Of a stretch of 64,000 bases of DNA, positions 46,678 to 59,187 are shown piece by piece. The position numbers and the translations under genes are program-made. The stretch spans positions 6,295,001 to 6,359,000 of the forward strand of contig BSWB01000002.1 of NCBI GenBank assembly GCA_033239125.1, given 5' to 3'. The notes beneath the pieces were generated by a model. It saw nothing but the letters and a program-made list of their open reading frames with translations, ran no database searches and was not told where the DNA came from. Numbering within the stretch: position 1 is the stretch's first letter; each line of letters begins with the position of its first letter. Source of the DNA: Fagopyrum homotropicum (taxonomy: Eukaryota > Streptophyta > Magnoliopsida > Caryophyllales > Polygonaceae).

Positions 46678-49100
46678 TGTAACACCCCGAATTCTCAGAA
46701 CTCGGGACGTTACTGGTTAGGACCTCACAATGGGTCCCGACCTCAGTTTGACAACAACATTACTAGGATCTTGCAACAAGACACAAATAAAGAAACCGAA
46801 ATTCATAAAAATAATATTTTTAGGGTAATGAATGAAACACTGTCTAGCAGCCTAAAGTACTTAAACAAAAGAAAAGAACAACTGTCTTAACCAAACGAAA
46901 GGAAAGACAAACACAACCCCCAACCCCCACTCTAAGGAGTACGGAGACCCGGCTGACCACTACTTCCGGATCACTCAGCTGCTGATCTAACCTGCGGTAA
47001 AACTAAAAACACAACAAGAGAAACCATTAGCTAGTTATCTAAACATTAGGAGAATAATAATAGCACATACACACATAAAATAATAAACACTCATCATGCT
47101 ATCAAACAATCCATTTATTATCTTCGTTTAAGTCATTCACTCTAATGATACTTATTTTGTGACACGAGGGATTCCCAAACCTCGCCTCCGCCCCCGTGTA
47201 CCCATCAGGAGTGGATCCGATGCATCTCACCGTGTACCTGTATGGTCTGGGTATAGAGAACCTCCCAGTCTCCTGGCAGAGCTGGGCAGTGATGTCACGG
47301 CCCGTTATACATACACTTGGGCCTTAACACATAATAATGACGGTCGTCCTAACAAGTTGTTATTATAAACACACATCGCACACACCACCATTATCATTCA
47401 ACTAACATCCAGAAACCGGCTAAGTAAGTCGCATGGACTTACCTGAGTCAAAACACACTCTAACACGTCTCAAAACAGTCCGTACTCGTGGTAACTCAAA
47501 CGCCTGTCAAATAAGGCATGTGGATCAAAATCACATCTAGATGTCCAACCTCATGCGAAGGAATTACGGAAAAAAAAAACTCTCTTACGGTAAAAGACCA
47601 TTTTACCCTTAATGTCTAAAATTTTCAAAGTTTATTCTTAAACTTACTAATTCCTTTTAGAACTTGTTTCCATACTTTGTGTCTCTCGGTTAGCAACTTA
47701 TAGGTTATAAGTTCAAACTTGAATCTACTCGAAAAAGAATAACACTCTTCCTCCTTCCCGGTTATTACTCTATTCTTATACATTTATATATACTTACGTA
47801 CATATCTTAACTTTTCCTTCAACTCGTATACTCATGTAACTACTCGGTATGCTTATATATATATCTACATATTTTATCTCTCCCCTCCGATACCGATGCA
47901 TATATATACCTATGTATATATGTCCAAAATTCCAATCCATTCGAAAACCTATTTATACTCTCACGTTTAACACTCTACAGATCAAGTATAAACAACTATA
48001 CTTTCTCAAACTAAATCTACTCTTATATATTATTGATTATTACACATTTACATTTATATATACCTTCACATATATACTACGTACACTTCTACATCTCCTA
48101 CTATCTCCTATTCGTACATGTATTTAATTATATACAAACATACTCTTATCTGTACACATACTCTTATACACTACTGTAAAATTGTACAGTTCCACTCACC
48201 CACCAATCTTCCTTATTTCGGACGCACTTCTACTGGAGCAGACGGAACAACCCACAGTCCGCTCTAACTCGCTCGTCGACCCAGTGCGGCTCGCGTCGTC
48301 CCCGGTTACGGTCTGCAGTTCGAGACGAGATTCAGCACAGGAGGAGAAGAGTAGCAGCGGAAAGGGATGAAGGACTCACCATACGACTCGCGACCGGCTG
48401 CAAGGTTCGGAGGCTGTGCTAGTACGCCTCGCGCCACCCGTTCTCCCTAACTGGCGCCTGCTGCAGTGCCGGAACCTTCGTCTGTGTTGTTCGTCCTCGC
48501 CTGGCGTGTCTCGTGATTTGGTGTGCAGCCAAGGTTAGGGGTTGCTGCGGTTCGAAAATTAGAGGAGGAGAGAAGAGATAGACGGAGGGAGTGGCTCACC
48601 TAGGGCCGATGTCGCCGGCGAACGAGGACGGCGGACGAGGATGCGGTGGCGGCGTAGCTTCTCCTCTCCAGGCGTGGCGTGGCGTTTTCTTGCTGTTCGT
48701 TTGTACGGCGAGAGAGAGAAGCAGGAGACGGCAGTAGGTGGGATAAGTTAGGCTAATTAGGTTAGGATTAGGGTTAATTAATTAGGTTTAGGATTAGTGG
48801 TGGGCTGCTTATGTTGGGCCGGCTGAGTTGTATGGGTCAGAACAAAAATGGGCCGGATCTACTCACTTACTAATATGAAAGGATATCTGGATCGTTATTC
48901 GTCTGAAACCGCTGTTTTATTTTATTTAAAAGTACGGAATTATTTCCGGTTACACGTTTATCATTTTATGTAAATCGAGATCACATAAAAATGATAGAAA
49001 TTATTTTTCGTTTTATTTTATTTTAGAGGATTAAAAGTTGACGGGTCGGATTCCGGTTGGCTTCATTATTAAACGAAGTTTAAAATTTTCGGTTATTACA
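46678..49100. mobile_element. Solo LTR (2.4 kb)
   Basis: It starts TGTAACACCCCG and ends GGTTATTACA. A 5-bp duplication ATAAA flanks it (46673-46677 and 49101-49105). Duplicate copy 1 has the empty site with a single ATAAA at 705-709. TG...CA ends with a 5-bp duplication and no internal coding mean a solo LTR left by recombination between the two LTRs of a retrotransposon. The length and 'TGTAACACCC' start recall Tekay/Del-type Ty3 elements, but the family is inferred. The 48.2-48.8 kb part is GC-rich. Confidence 0.88.
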
Positions 49101-49339
49101 ATAAACACATAGAACGTGCCATGCATGTTAGTCACAAATATACTTGCTAACTCGAGTAGGTCGTTTTCGAGTCATTCTCAATGTGTCCTAATTGTTTAAT
49201 GTAAAGGGCAAATTCCCGTACACGTACATGTACATATTTATGAATCATAACGTTTACAATCAACCTCTATCAACAAACCTAGTCACTCTAGGATGTTACA
49301 TCATTATTTATTTCAGTTAAGTAATTCGTCACAAATATA

Positions 49340-50731
49340 CTTGCTAACTCGAGTAGGTAGTTTTGTGATGTTGTGTATAACTAGGCACTTATGTGTTTTA
49401 GTTGACAAACTAGACCCCTCCATTAATAAAAAAATTTATTATGCAAGAAAATAAAGATTCCATATCTTTCTCTCTCCTATTTATAATTATTTTTTTAATA
49501 AATATACTGATTGATGCTAATAACCGTTAAACAAGGAAGCTTTAAAGAGCCTTCTTCCCCAATCGTTGCTGGATATCACCGTCATTCTTCTTAAAAAACA
49601 GAAGATGGTGTTTGACTTTCTTGTGTTCGGCATCCGCCATTCAAGTCGAACACTATGTCTCTGCCATTTTTTACAGAAAAAAAACACAACGATATTTATG
49701 AAACGGAGTGAAACGACTTGATCGAGATTTGCGTTCGAGTCGAACACAACGGTTTTGTAATCTTCCAATCTTCAGGCATCGATTATACAATGCGATTCGA
49801 TCGAGATTTGTGTTCGAGTCGACATCATCAAATAGTTGGTACGTTTTCTTTGTTAAACTTTCATCGTTCTCTGCATACTTGGATGTTAACTGCTTCAATG
49901 GTGTTGTTGTAGTTTGTGTATGCTTCTAATATTCTGTAGGTATATGTATGTATTTAATCGTACATATTGTTTGTGTTTTTTGCTTAATTGAGTTCTTATG
50001 TAAATGTACATTGGTGATTGTTGTCAGTTATGTACCATATTCATCGATTTTCCCTTCTATTAGTACAAGTGTACAGTATTTTGTGGGTCTATTATGTACA
50101 TAAAATAGTATTTCTTGTATCTGATATACGTCATTTTGTGTACATTAATGATGTAAACGTTTATGTACATACTGTATTGTATGAATATATGTTTGTGTAC
50201 ATAAATTATGTAAACGTTTATGTACATACTGTATTGTGTGTAGATGTAGAGGATGAAGACGGTGATTATTCAAGACAAGTTGAAAGATAACGACGATGAA
50301 TTTTGAAGATAGTTTGACGAGTTTCAATGGAGTAGATGAGAAGAAGAGAGAGAACTGCTTCTGAGATTTGAGGATTCTTTTTTACGGTTGATAAAAGGTG
50401 TAAAAGATTTGCAAAATCTTGCTTATACAGTTTCCTTTTTTTTTAAAAAAATGGTAAAAAAATAACCTCGTATTACCAAGGTTAAAGGAGATTATTCTCC
50501 AGCCATTAATTAGAATTCCACTCATGCCCCCTATTTAAGGTTAAAATAAGGATAAATTTGTAAATTTATATCAATTAAACCCATTACAAAATCTTCAACC
50601 AAACAACTTAATATAGATTATTTTATATCAAATAATCCCTAATAAATCTCATATAAAATTTAACGCCTTTTAAATCCCATCTACATTAATCTTCAAAATA
50701 ACCTCCATCTCCTACCAAATACACCCTAAGT
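49340..50731. other. Extra DNA in duplicate copy 2, origin unclear
   Basis: It is not present in copy 1. A 43-bp unit starting 'tgtgtacatt' and ending 'atactgtattg' occurs twice (50137-50179 and 50194-50236). The right end (50480-50731) looks like a transposon terminus: its reverse complement starts 'agggtgtatttggtaggag'. Phrases 'gttcgagtcgaacac' and 'gatcgagatttg' repeat near 49725-49815. No gene is supported. Confidence 0.45.
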
Positions 50732-51031
50732 GTCCGTTTAATTAGAAGGGTGAAATGAAAACGGAATGAGAACAATTAAGGGAAATAAAATGACGTGGGA
50801 ATGATTATATTACTTTCATGTGTTTAAAACTTATATCATTCTATCCTAGTTGATAAATGACACAATTTTTATTCATTAATTCAATAATATTTCGTTTACA
50901 AGAAAAATTCTTAACGATCTAAACGGACTTATATAGTGAAATGACCCATCTTGTTGAAAATATAACCCAATAAGTGGATCTTTGTCCTATTAGGCCCATA
51001 GGAAGTCCAATATGCAGTAGGAGGATGTTTT

Positions 51032-52507
51032 TTTCCGAAAACGGAAAGCGGTTAGGAAAGCCTATCTTCTAGAGGTAGTTCATCCTAAAACATCCTTGCG
51101 GATGTGAACACGAAGTTTGAAATCGTTTGAAAAGGGTGTGTTGGGGTTCGAAATTTCCAAATAGGTCAATCGGTCAGCAACACAACTAATTTCTCTGAAC
51201 ACATGTCTGACTTGTACTTCCTCAAAGAAGCAAATATCCAGTATGGAGTCGAATATGATCATCTCAATCTCCCAGGGACAACTCCAAAGTCCTTGGAGTG
51301 CCTTGATAACACACAGGTTATCACCCTCAATTTTGATCTTTTTGATATTTAGTCTTATTGCTTCTTTTAGTCCCGTTTTTAGAGCAAATGCATTTGTTTT
51401 AATTACTGAGCTAAAGTTGTTTTTCTTAGCGTCCAAACTTATAACTTTGCCGTTATGATTTTGGATTACATAATCAATAGACGTTATGCCCGAATCGAGT
51501 TTTGATCCATCAAAATTAAATTTATGGAATCCACGTTTTGGTTTGTCCCATTTTATGTTAGTTTGCTTCCTTGTAGAGGATTTGTGGTTTTCTGTGGTGT
51601 GTTTAAAGTCGTAGTCGTCCTCGTCTATAATACGAGTTTTCCAATTATGCAATTGGTTTTTGATGAAATTTATGATATCATGGTCCGATCCAATCGTATC
51701 GTTATTAAAGATGGTTTTGTTCTTGAAGAACCAAATACTTCAGCAAATAGCTGCAAGGCAACTAAAGTTATTGATACCGGTCTTGTTTTTTTTTTATCTC
51801 AGTAAACTTTCATGGACTTTTTTATTTTCCGTACTAATGGTATTGAGATTGGTTAAGATGAAATTGTCAATTCTCGCAATCACATTTTTACTGTAAGTGC
51901 AATCAATAAGAATGTGAAAAAGATCCTCGAGATGGTGATTGCAGAATACACAGTTTTTAGTGACTGAGATTCTTCTTTCGATAAGTTTTTCTTTAGTTGG
52001 GAGACCGTTTTTTGAGATTTTCCATATTAAATTTTTGATTTTTGGTTGGGTGTCTAATTTTCATATCCATTCGCAAGAATAGTCAGGAAGACAACCAAAT
52101 TCTTTCTCAATCATTTCCGAATATGACTTTGTGGAGAACCAATCATTCGAACTGCTTTTCCAATATAACATGTCTTGTATTTCGTTTGTTGGGATGATTG
52201 TTTTCATAATTTTTTTTTTCTGATTTCTAGGCTAATGATATTTTGTAGTTCATTTTCAATTTTGGTGGTATCCCATTCATTTGATTTGATGAAATGACTG
52301 ACTTTAATATGTGTGCTAATTAGATTGATGTTTTGTACCAATTTAATTATGGAAGTCGTTGTGATCCAATTATCTTTCCAGAAATTAATGGTTTTTCTAT
52401 TGTCCACCTGCCAAATAATCCCGTTTTTTAAATCGGATTTGAGTTTTATAAGATTTTTTTATTGCCAAGACGTTGAACCTTTTAGATAATATTGTAGTAT
52501 TTTAGTA
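51032..52507 (-). mobile_element. 5'-truncated LINE in duplicate copy 2
   Basis: It is flanked by the perfect 16-bp duplication 'agtaggaggatgtttt' (51016-51031 and 52508-52523), with a short A tail seen as T at 51032-51034. Copy 1 has the empty site at 2707-2722. It carries the 3' third of a LINE: zinc region remnants and RNase H. The family is the same as the remnant at 11091-11600. Confidence 0.93.
51080..52407 (-). pseudogene. LINE zinc region and RNase H remnants
   Basis: The RNase H frame (51652-51080) reads 'GFHKFNFDGSKLDSGITSID', 'NAFALKTGLKEAIRL', 'IEGDNLCVIKALQGLW' and 'FREISCVADRLTYLE'. Upstream, frames near 52407-52204 give 'MDNRKTINFWKDNW', the segment before zf-RVT. Frame changes lie between them, so no intact protein is made. 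Confidence 0.82.
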
Positions 52508-52523
52508 AGTAGGAGGATGTTTT

Positions 52524-53331
52524 GGTAGACCTAGGTTGTGCTCATGCAAGTTATAGCCACAAAGATGTTTCATAACGAGTAGTCGAATTTGAGTTCATTC
52601 CACAAGGTATCCTAATTGCTTAAGCAAAATCTTGTACACTAACAATAAATATCACAAGCTCATTTGTAATCCAATCGTTCCTTGTTCTTAATTTTGGAAG
52701 ACCAACTATTTTTCCCATTCCAATTTAATTAAGTGTTTGATGTAGACGCCCGTAACAATAACCTTTAAAATTCTTAACCGATATTACATTGATCATAATA
52801 TCTTACCAAATTTCAACATTAAGGTCATCATGGTAATATGTTGTACTCTATTTTTTTGGTAAGGGTTTGTTTTGTACTATATGACCCCTTATATATACCA
52901 ATTAATAAGATAATAAATAATCACACTAAACAAATCTTGCACTAACAATAAATACCTATGACCATCATAGTTTCTTGGTGGTTTATATTGTAAATTCTCA
53001 ATTGTTTCATTGGAGATTTGATGTGAATTATAATTTTATATTTTTGATATACAATTTTCTCTTGGAAACTCTCTAATCAACATGAAAATAGTTAAACACA
53101 ACCCATCACAAACTTTTACTTAAATTGGCAAACTCAATACAAATATGTGATATAAACAAACTTTTAATTCACAAATTTCAAAAATTTCTTCATGGTATCA
53201 TAACACTTTCCTTAACACACGCTTCCACACAAAACAAAACCATATATGTAAAATATGTGGGATTCACAAATCTCTTCGTGTATCAAAACGACTTTGACCA
53301 CCGGTATTAAAGAATACTTTGTCCACCGATA
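52524..53331. other. 3' flank of acyltransferase copy 2
   Basis: It matches 2723-3599 of copy 1 apart from small gaps and the MITE present only in copy 1. It is non-coding and should contain the 3' UTR of the minus-strand gene. Confidence 0.6.
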
Positions 53332-55778
53332 TCACAAACGACTTTGACCGCCGATATTAGAAATGACGTAGAAGTGTTTCTTGAACTTGTCCACATGAGC
53401 CACTTGCAAGCACAAAACAACCAGAATGGATCCATCCTTCTCTAAGCTAGGTAGAACAAGCGAGGACCCATCCAGATCGCGAGCTATTGGCATGAAGTCG
53501 ATCTGGTTTCCCCACCCGAAATCCAAATCATGGTAATTAGGCAATGCCAACCAGCTTATCACTCTCAAATTAGGGTTTCCATGGTAGGGTTTGTCCTTCT
53601 CGGTGGTATTTGATACTCTTCTATCTTGTCCATAAAAGGACAAGTCTTCTTTCCTCTCCAATATATCCATGTTGGACCAAATGTAGTCTTCATCAACCTT
53701 ATTAGTTGCTTCTCTTAACTTTCCACAAGTGAACCCTAGCGGGTTCGAGACGAGTTCTCCGGCTCGGCTCATTGCCCTCATGATAAGAATCGTGTTGCCG
53801 AAGTAAGTTTGAGGTAAATCAAAGGTGTGGATTCGTCGGCGTGCATCAACTGCAATGGATATCGAGGTTGCTTGGGCGTTCTCGAGTTCTCTAGCTTTAC
53901 ACAAACACCTCCAAATGTGAGCTGCAACCACTTCATAGGTACTGAAACCGCGAGAAACGCCGTCACCGTTTTCGGTTAGGGTGGAGGATGCAACCTTCTT
54001 GAGTTCATCCAGTTGAGCCTTTGTTAATGGCAATGCCATCTTCACAGTATCCTTCTTCCGTTCTTCTACGCTGTCTTGGTTGCCCAACAACAACGGCGGA
54101 TCTTTGAATTCGATGTGATCGGAGAAGCTTAGTTCCCGGTCGCTATTACGCCTCTCTCTTCGTTTGAAGATTGTTCGATCAAGGTAGGGGGCTTCCTTCA
54201 TTGGCTCTCCACGAGCAAGTCTAGATGCATTGGATAGGCAAAGTGTTACCTTCTTAATTAGGCTGTTACGTTTAATGAATAACACGATACTAAACAAAGT
54301 AACTATGGTATATAAGATCGTTCAACTAGGGTTTTTAAGATTTAAGTGATGTGGTCGGACATGACACGTAAGCATGTTAGTTCAAACGTGTGAAACTTTA
54401 CGTGTAGATAAAATAATCTTTATCTCAGATCCCGACTCATTATTGGAACCCCGTTTGGCTTAGACAACACACGATACGAGGTCTATGCGATATGTGTCCT
54501 CTAATATAATGCGGGCAGGGCCGTCACATTGAATTCGATGGCCCGGTACAGTGCCAAAAAATATTATATGCATTTATAAGACTAAAGGTAATACAAGTAA
54601 ATTAGAAGGAAACAAATATAGGACCCTCAAAACTCGAACCCATGAAATGAAAATTAAAAGGAAACAAATATGAGGCCCCAAAAGCTCAAACCCACGAATC
54701 CTTAGCTTCAAACAAGCAAAATGATACTTATTTATCAATTGGGCAAGCAACCTAAGTTGTACATAATTACTTTTCATTAACCTATAATTATCATATAGAG
54801 GCCTCCAAAAATCCGAAAACATGTTCTGCAGAACATGTAACACTGATTATTGGGTCGGACCTGAATGTGGAGATTCTATTAGGTGTGCACATACCCGTTA
54901 TGTTAGCTCAACACATAACTTCTATAGAATTTATCTTCTATAGAATTTATCATAAAATCAATTGATAATTGAAATGTTATTATTAAGCTTGTTATTTTTC
55001 TTTAAGTATAAATAACCCCTTAAGTATAATTGTTTTGCTTATTAGTCAACACTTGACGTCGTGTTTTAAGACCGATAGGTTCAGTTCCAAATAGCGAGTT
55101 AGATAGAAAAACATGCTTAAGTACCACGATAAATTCTAATGTATCACGTGTATATCTATGTTCATTTTAGATCTAAATCTAACTCATAAGTACATAACCA
55201 TAAAACCAATTATCAACCTTATTATAATATTGTTAGCAATTAGCACGTACGTACCTAGCCCATTCAGAGAGGAAGTAAAAGAGACTCTGGCCATCAACCA
55301 CCGCATGAGAGGTAGAAATCCCCAACGTCACCCCACCACACTTAAACCTCGTCACCTGCACAGCCAACAAAGGTGTCTCCTCCACCGGACACCGCTCATT
55401 ATCCACCTCCGGCACCAACCGCCCAAGCTTCACGGAATCGAACTCCCGAAAATAACTCATATCCCCGTCACACTCGGCTTCCACCACCTCCGCTCCCTTA
55501 CCATTACAATCTATCTCCAACCGGTGACCACCCTCAAGCCACCTCAGCCGCCCGGCAAACGGGCTGAATTGGGCCAAGGCCCGGCCCAATGAGCCTTTGA
55601 GATTTTCAACCTTGGATGACCATTCTTTGGAGTCTGGTTTGTAGAAGTAGATGAGCCTGGCGTGTAGGACGCCGAAGATTTGATCCCAAGCCGTCATGTA
55701 CAGCGGGCCTTGGTACGCCGGAGCTCCATCGGGCTTCACTGTGTGAGTGTCGAGGATGGTAATGTTTGTTGCATCCAT
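53332..55778 (-). CDS. BAHD acyltransferase, copy 2 (hydroxycinnamoyltransferase-like)
   Basis: Two exons: 55778-55255 (524 nt) and 54220-53332 (889 nt). They encode 470 aa, with the same AG|GTACGT donor and CTAG|ACTT acceptor as copy 1. HxxxD is HAVVD (158-162) and DFGWG is at 408-412. It has three more residues than copy 1, from the segment 'DGVSRGFSTYEV'. The start at 55778 (MDATN) is preferred over an in-frame Met 16 codons upstream, because copy 1 shares only MDATN onwards and the upstream codons overlap a TATA-like stretch. The intron is 1034 bp without a LINE. With a promoter-like upstream and no defects, this is the likelier functional copy. The closest family I recognise is spermidine hydroxycinnamoyltransferase; the acceptor is unproven. 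Confidence 0.93.
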
Positions 55779-55815
55779 TTTATTAGTTGAAGAAATGGAG
55801 ATAGAGAGGGATATG

Positions 55816-55823
55816 TATATATA
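55816..55823 (-). promoter_or_regulatory. Possible TATA box of acyltransferase copy 2
   Basis: 'TATATATA' lies about 38 bases upstream of the start codon, implying a very short leader. It is absent from copy 1, where homology breaks closer to the ATG. Confidence 0.45.
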
Positions 55824-56130
55824 CAACGTGTGAGTACCGAGGGTGTGTGTTGCCTACTATTCTTTCTACTTGTGTGGACAATTTGTTTACATTTGTAACG
55901 GACTAGTAGCTTGTGGTTTTGAGTAATTAGTAGGTTTGTGGAGATGTTCCGAGATGAAGTAACACACTACATTTGTAATTAACGGACTAGTAGGTTTGTT
56001 GAGATGTTCCCATGCATTGTCCTACATCGCTAAATCTACGGATTACCCTACTATTGCAGGTTGGTTGAGCATGGAAGTTGTTGGTTTACGGGCATAGGCT
56101 CATTCGACAAGCATTTTTCATGTTCATTTC

Positions 56131-56304
56131 GTTGGAGCGATGGAATGAAAACGGAATCAAATCGAATAAGAGTAATGAAAGTAAATGAAAATGATACGAT
56201 TACTTTCATACGTTCAAAGACTTCTAACCAAACATAATTTTTTATTGATTCGAAATCATTCAGTTACCGGAAATGATTCTTAGCGCTTCCAAACGAGACT
56301 TTCA
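56131..56304. mobile_element. MITE related to 3098-3249
   Basis: The left end 'gttcatttcgttggagcga' plus 'tggaatgaaaacgg' and right end 'gcgcttccaaacgagac' are the reverse-complement counterparts of the element at 3098-3249. No clear target duplication is visible. Confidence 0.55.
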
Positions 56305-56954
56305 TGCTTAGAGAGAGTAGATGGGTCAAACTGATGGTTAACCGCCGGTTTTGAGGACCAAACCGGTGGGTTTGGTCCATTTAAAAATAATAAAAATATT
56401 AACCAGGACAAAATTATTTATTAAGAAAAAGGCACATTCTATAAAAGAATATTTTTTTTTACAATTTTATTAAATATAAAAATCTAATGAATTTTTTTTA
56501 ATTGAGTATTTGATAAAAGAAGATTTTTAGGGTAAACTTAAAAAAAGGCACATTCTATAAATATAATAAATGCCTCCCAATTTAAACCAAGACAAAATTA
56601 TTTCAAAAATCTCTAAAAAAGTTATTACTTGTAGTTTTTCAAAACTTTCTAACACCTCTTAAAAAACTAAAGTTAAGAAAAAACTCATTTGTTTTCTAAA
56701 AATTCAAAGCCTCATCAAAATTTACCGAAAAGCTACGCCAAACATGCTCTTAGATTTGTAAAAATTGTATGGTAATGCTACCGACAAGTGATGTGGGTCA
56801 TTAATTTGGGGTGTTTGCTTATTACTATCGATTGAGCCCAAAAGCCTGTTACGAGAGAGCCCACAATCTAAATCACAACCTTACGCATCCATCGAGTGCT
56901 TCTTTCTTTCTTTTTTAAAGGAGGTGCCATTTTTTTTAATACTATAGGTGAGTT
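56305..56954. other. AT-rich intergenic DNA, nothing recognised
   Basis: The phrase 'ggcacattctataaa' occurs twice (near 56430 and 56547) in a partly duplicated segment. No gene is supported. Confidence 0.4.
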
Positions 56955-57274
56955 TTGTAAAACCTCGAATTTCTAAACACAAGATTTTACGGGTTAGGAT
57001 CTCACAATGAGTCTTGACTCTAGTTTAACAATAATCTCACCGGATCTTTCAACATGACATGATGCACAAGAAACAAAATTCCAACTCGCGTAGCCCTTAA
57101 TCTGACGGTTCGGCAAGTATAGGAAAACTCTTTAAGAACTTAGAAATTCGGAAAAGACCAAGAGAAACCTTCGCTTTTGGCTCTTTAGTAAGAAAATGTA
57201 CAAAGATCGTAACTTTCTACGATAGTTAGAAATCTTCGAGGCAATGACAAATTAGTACTCTCAAAAACAAGTTT
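56955..57274. repeat. LTR-like repeat start, related to the solo LTR
   Basis: 'tgtaaaacctcgaatttct' followed by 'gggttaggatctcacaatg' and 'agtcttgactctagtttaac' resembles the first 120 bases of the solo LTR at 46678. It is interrupted by the LINE at 57275. Its continuation right of 59187 shares 'ttcgcttttggct'. The right end is not found. Confidence 0.5.
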
Positions 57275-59114
57275 TGAGCGAGCTGCATGATGATGGTTCG
57301 CTTGCTATGCTTGCCGTGGATTTCTCGAATGCTTTTAATCTTGTTGATAGGACAATATTGCTTCGTGAGGTGAGGAGAAGATGTCCATCTATTTCTTTAT
57401 GGGTTGAGTTTTTGTATGGTCAGCCTGCTCGATTGTATCTGGGAGATAGATTTATCTGGTCATCCACAGGAGTTCAGCAAGGTGACCCCTTAGGGCCACT
57501 TCTTTTTGCGCTTGTCTTGCATCCACTTGTGCACACTATCCGTGACAACTGTAAGCCTCTTCTTCATGCTTGGTATTTAGATGATGGGACAATCATTGGT
57601 CGATCGGAGGATGTGGCTAAGGCACTTGGTATTATTTTGGAGGTTGGTCCGAATTTTGGACTTGAGTTGAATGTTAAAAAAACTGAGTTATTTTGGCCTT
57701 CATGTGATGGTTCGAAGCTTCAAGACGGGTTATTCCCTAGAGACATTGCGAGACCATCTTTGGGGTTGAAGTTGTTGGGAGGGGCTGTGAGTAGAGATAG
57801 TGGGTTCATTAAAGAATTGGTTATGAAGAGAGCTGATAAGGCATTGGAGTTGATGCGTCTTCTCCCTCAGCTTAGGAACCCGCAGAGTGAGCTTCTTTTA
57901 CTTCGTTCATGTTTGGGTGTAGCGAAGATGTTTTTTGGCCTGAGGACTTGTCAGCCAGAGCATGTGAAGGATGCGGCATCTTGTTTTGACGCGGGACTTC
58001 GTGAGTCGATTGAGGATATGGTGGTTTGTGGGGGTCCTTTTTTCGGGGATCTTCAATGGCGGTTGGCTTCCTTGCCTATTCGTCGTGGAGGGCTCGGTTT
58101 GTACTCTGCTATGGAGGCGTCTTCTTACGCTTTTGTTGCCTCCAGAGCTCAGTCTTGGGTGCTCCAAGACCATATCTTGCGTGACAGTGGGCTATCCGGT
58201 ATGGATTCAGATTTTTACAAAGCTTTAGATGACCTGCATGTGGCTATCCCAGAGTTCAACCTTTCCAACTTTACTAGTAAGGACACCGTCCCCCCTAAGC
58301 CCCAACATATTTTGGCGGATGCTCTTTTTGGTAAAATTGTTCAGGAGATGGTTGAGAGGTTTGATATGACTAATAGACAACAAGCAGTTTTTGGATGTCT
58401 GCAAGCGCCGCATAGCCAAGATTTTCTTCTTGTCATTCCCATCGATGGACTTGGTCAATGCATGTCCCCTGTAGAGTACCGCTCCATTCTCAAGTACCGA
58501 CTTATGATTCCGCTTTTCTCAGCTGGTGAGGTTTGCCCCATTCCTAATTGTCGGAGGGTGTTGGATGCTTTTGGGGAGCATGCTGTACATTGTAAGGAAC
58601 TTCCTGGCTTCAAGTATAGGCATGATTTGGTTCGTGATGTTCTTTGTGATACCTTTAGACGGGCCGGAATTTCTGTAAAGAAAGAAGCACCTGTGAACTT
58701 CTTGACTGATCCGCGGGATGGAAGGTCGACATTGCGGCCGGCGGATGTTTTGGTGTTTGGTTGGAGTGGAGGAAAGAATGCATGTATTGATTTGACGGGT
58801 TCTCACCGCTTGTGGGATTAGGGAACGGACCTTTTGTTGTGGGTCAGGCAGCTTGTAGAGCGGCATCAGCTAAGGTGGCCAAGCATGGAAGGGCATGTGT
58901 TGAAAACCAACACGTTTTTCTTCCATTTGCTTTTGACACGTTTGGATTTTTTGCACCCGATGCTGTTGATATTCTCAAGAGGGTGCAAAGAGTTATGCAT
59001 AGTAATATTATGTCCTCTAGATTTGTAGATGTTGTTTTTAAAAGGTTAGGTTTTGCCATCCAAAAAGGGGTAGCGGCGCAACTTGTTGCCCGCTTACCTT
59101 CTACTTCTATGTAA
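57275..59114 (+). pseudogene. Reverse transcriptase with zinc and restriction-like nuclease regions
   Basis: The frame begins inside the polymerase: 'LAVDFSNAFNLVDR' (catalytic Asp), 'GVQQGDPLGPLLFALVLHP', and 'YLDDGTIIG' (catalytic Asp pair). Downstream come a zinc motif 'CPIPNCRRVLDAFGEHAVHC' (C, C, H, C) and 'RPADVLVFGWSGGKNACIDL', which resembles the core of restriction-like endonucleases. This order fits early-branching LINEs that lack RNase H, unlike the L1 types elsewhere here. A one-base deletion near 58800 shifts the frame; the last 100 residues continue to a stop at 59112. No start codon remains. Confidence 0.85.
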
Positions 59115-59180
59115 ATAGTAATACCGGATAAATAAAAGAAGAAGTTTTCATTATTATATTAAAAAAAAAAAAAAAAAAAA
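57275..59180 (+). mobile_element. 5'-truncated LINE with C-terminal nuclease region
   Basis: A poly-A tail of about 20 bases ends the element (59161-59180). The direct repeat 'aaaaacaagttt' lies at 57263-57274 and 59176-59187, part of which may be tail. The element lies in the LTR-like repeat beginning at 56955. It is truncated inside the reverse transcriptase. Confidence 0.88.
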
Positions 59181-59187
59181 CAAGTTT

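Larger units (their letters stand above)
46575..55800. repeat. Segmental duplicate, copy 2 (acyltransferase unit)
   Basis: It aligns with about 615-7200 in the same orientation. It is longer because it holds the solo LTR (46678-49100), an extra stretch (about 49340-50730) and a LINE (51032-52507). It lacks the copy 1 LINE in the acyltransferase intron and the MITE at 3098. The gap between copies (about 39 kb) holds RANBP1 and glutamine synthetase. Confidence 0.85.

Noticed and set aside
57275..59180. The nuclease-bearing LINE as a U2-targeting element linked to the U2-like array
   Set aside because: It inserted in an LTR-like repeat 22 kb away, with no U2 sequence at either junction; the idea rests only on both occurring in one window.
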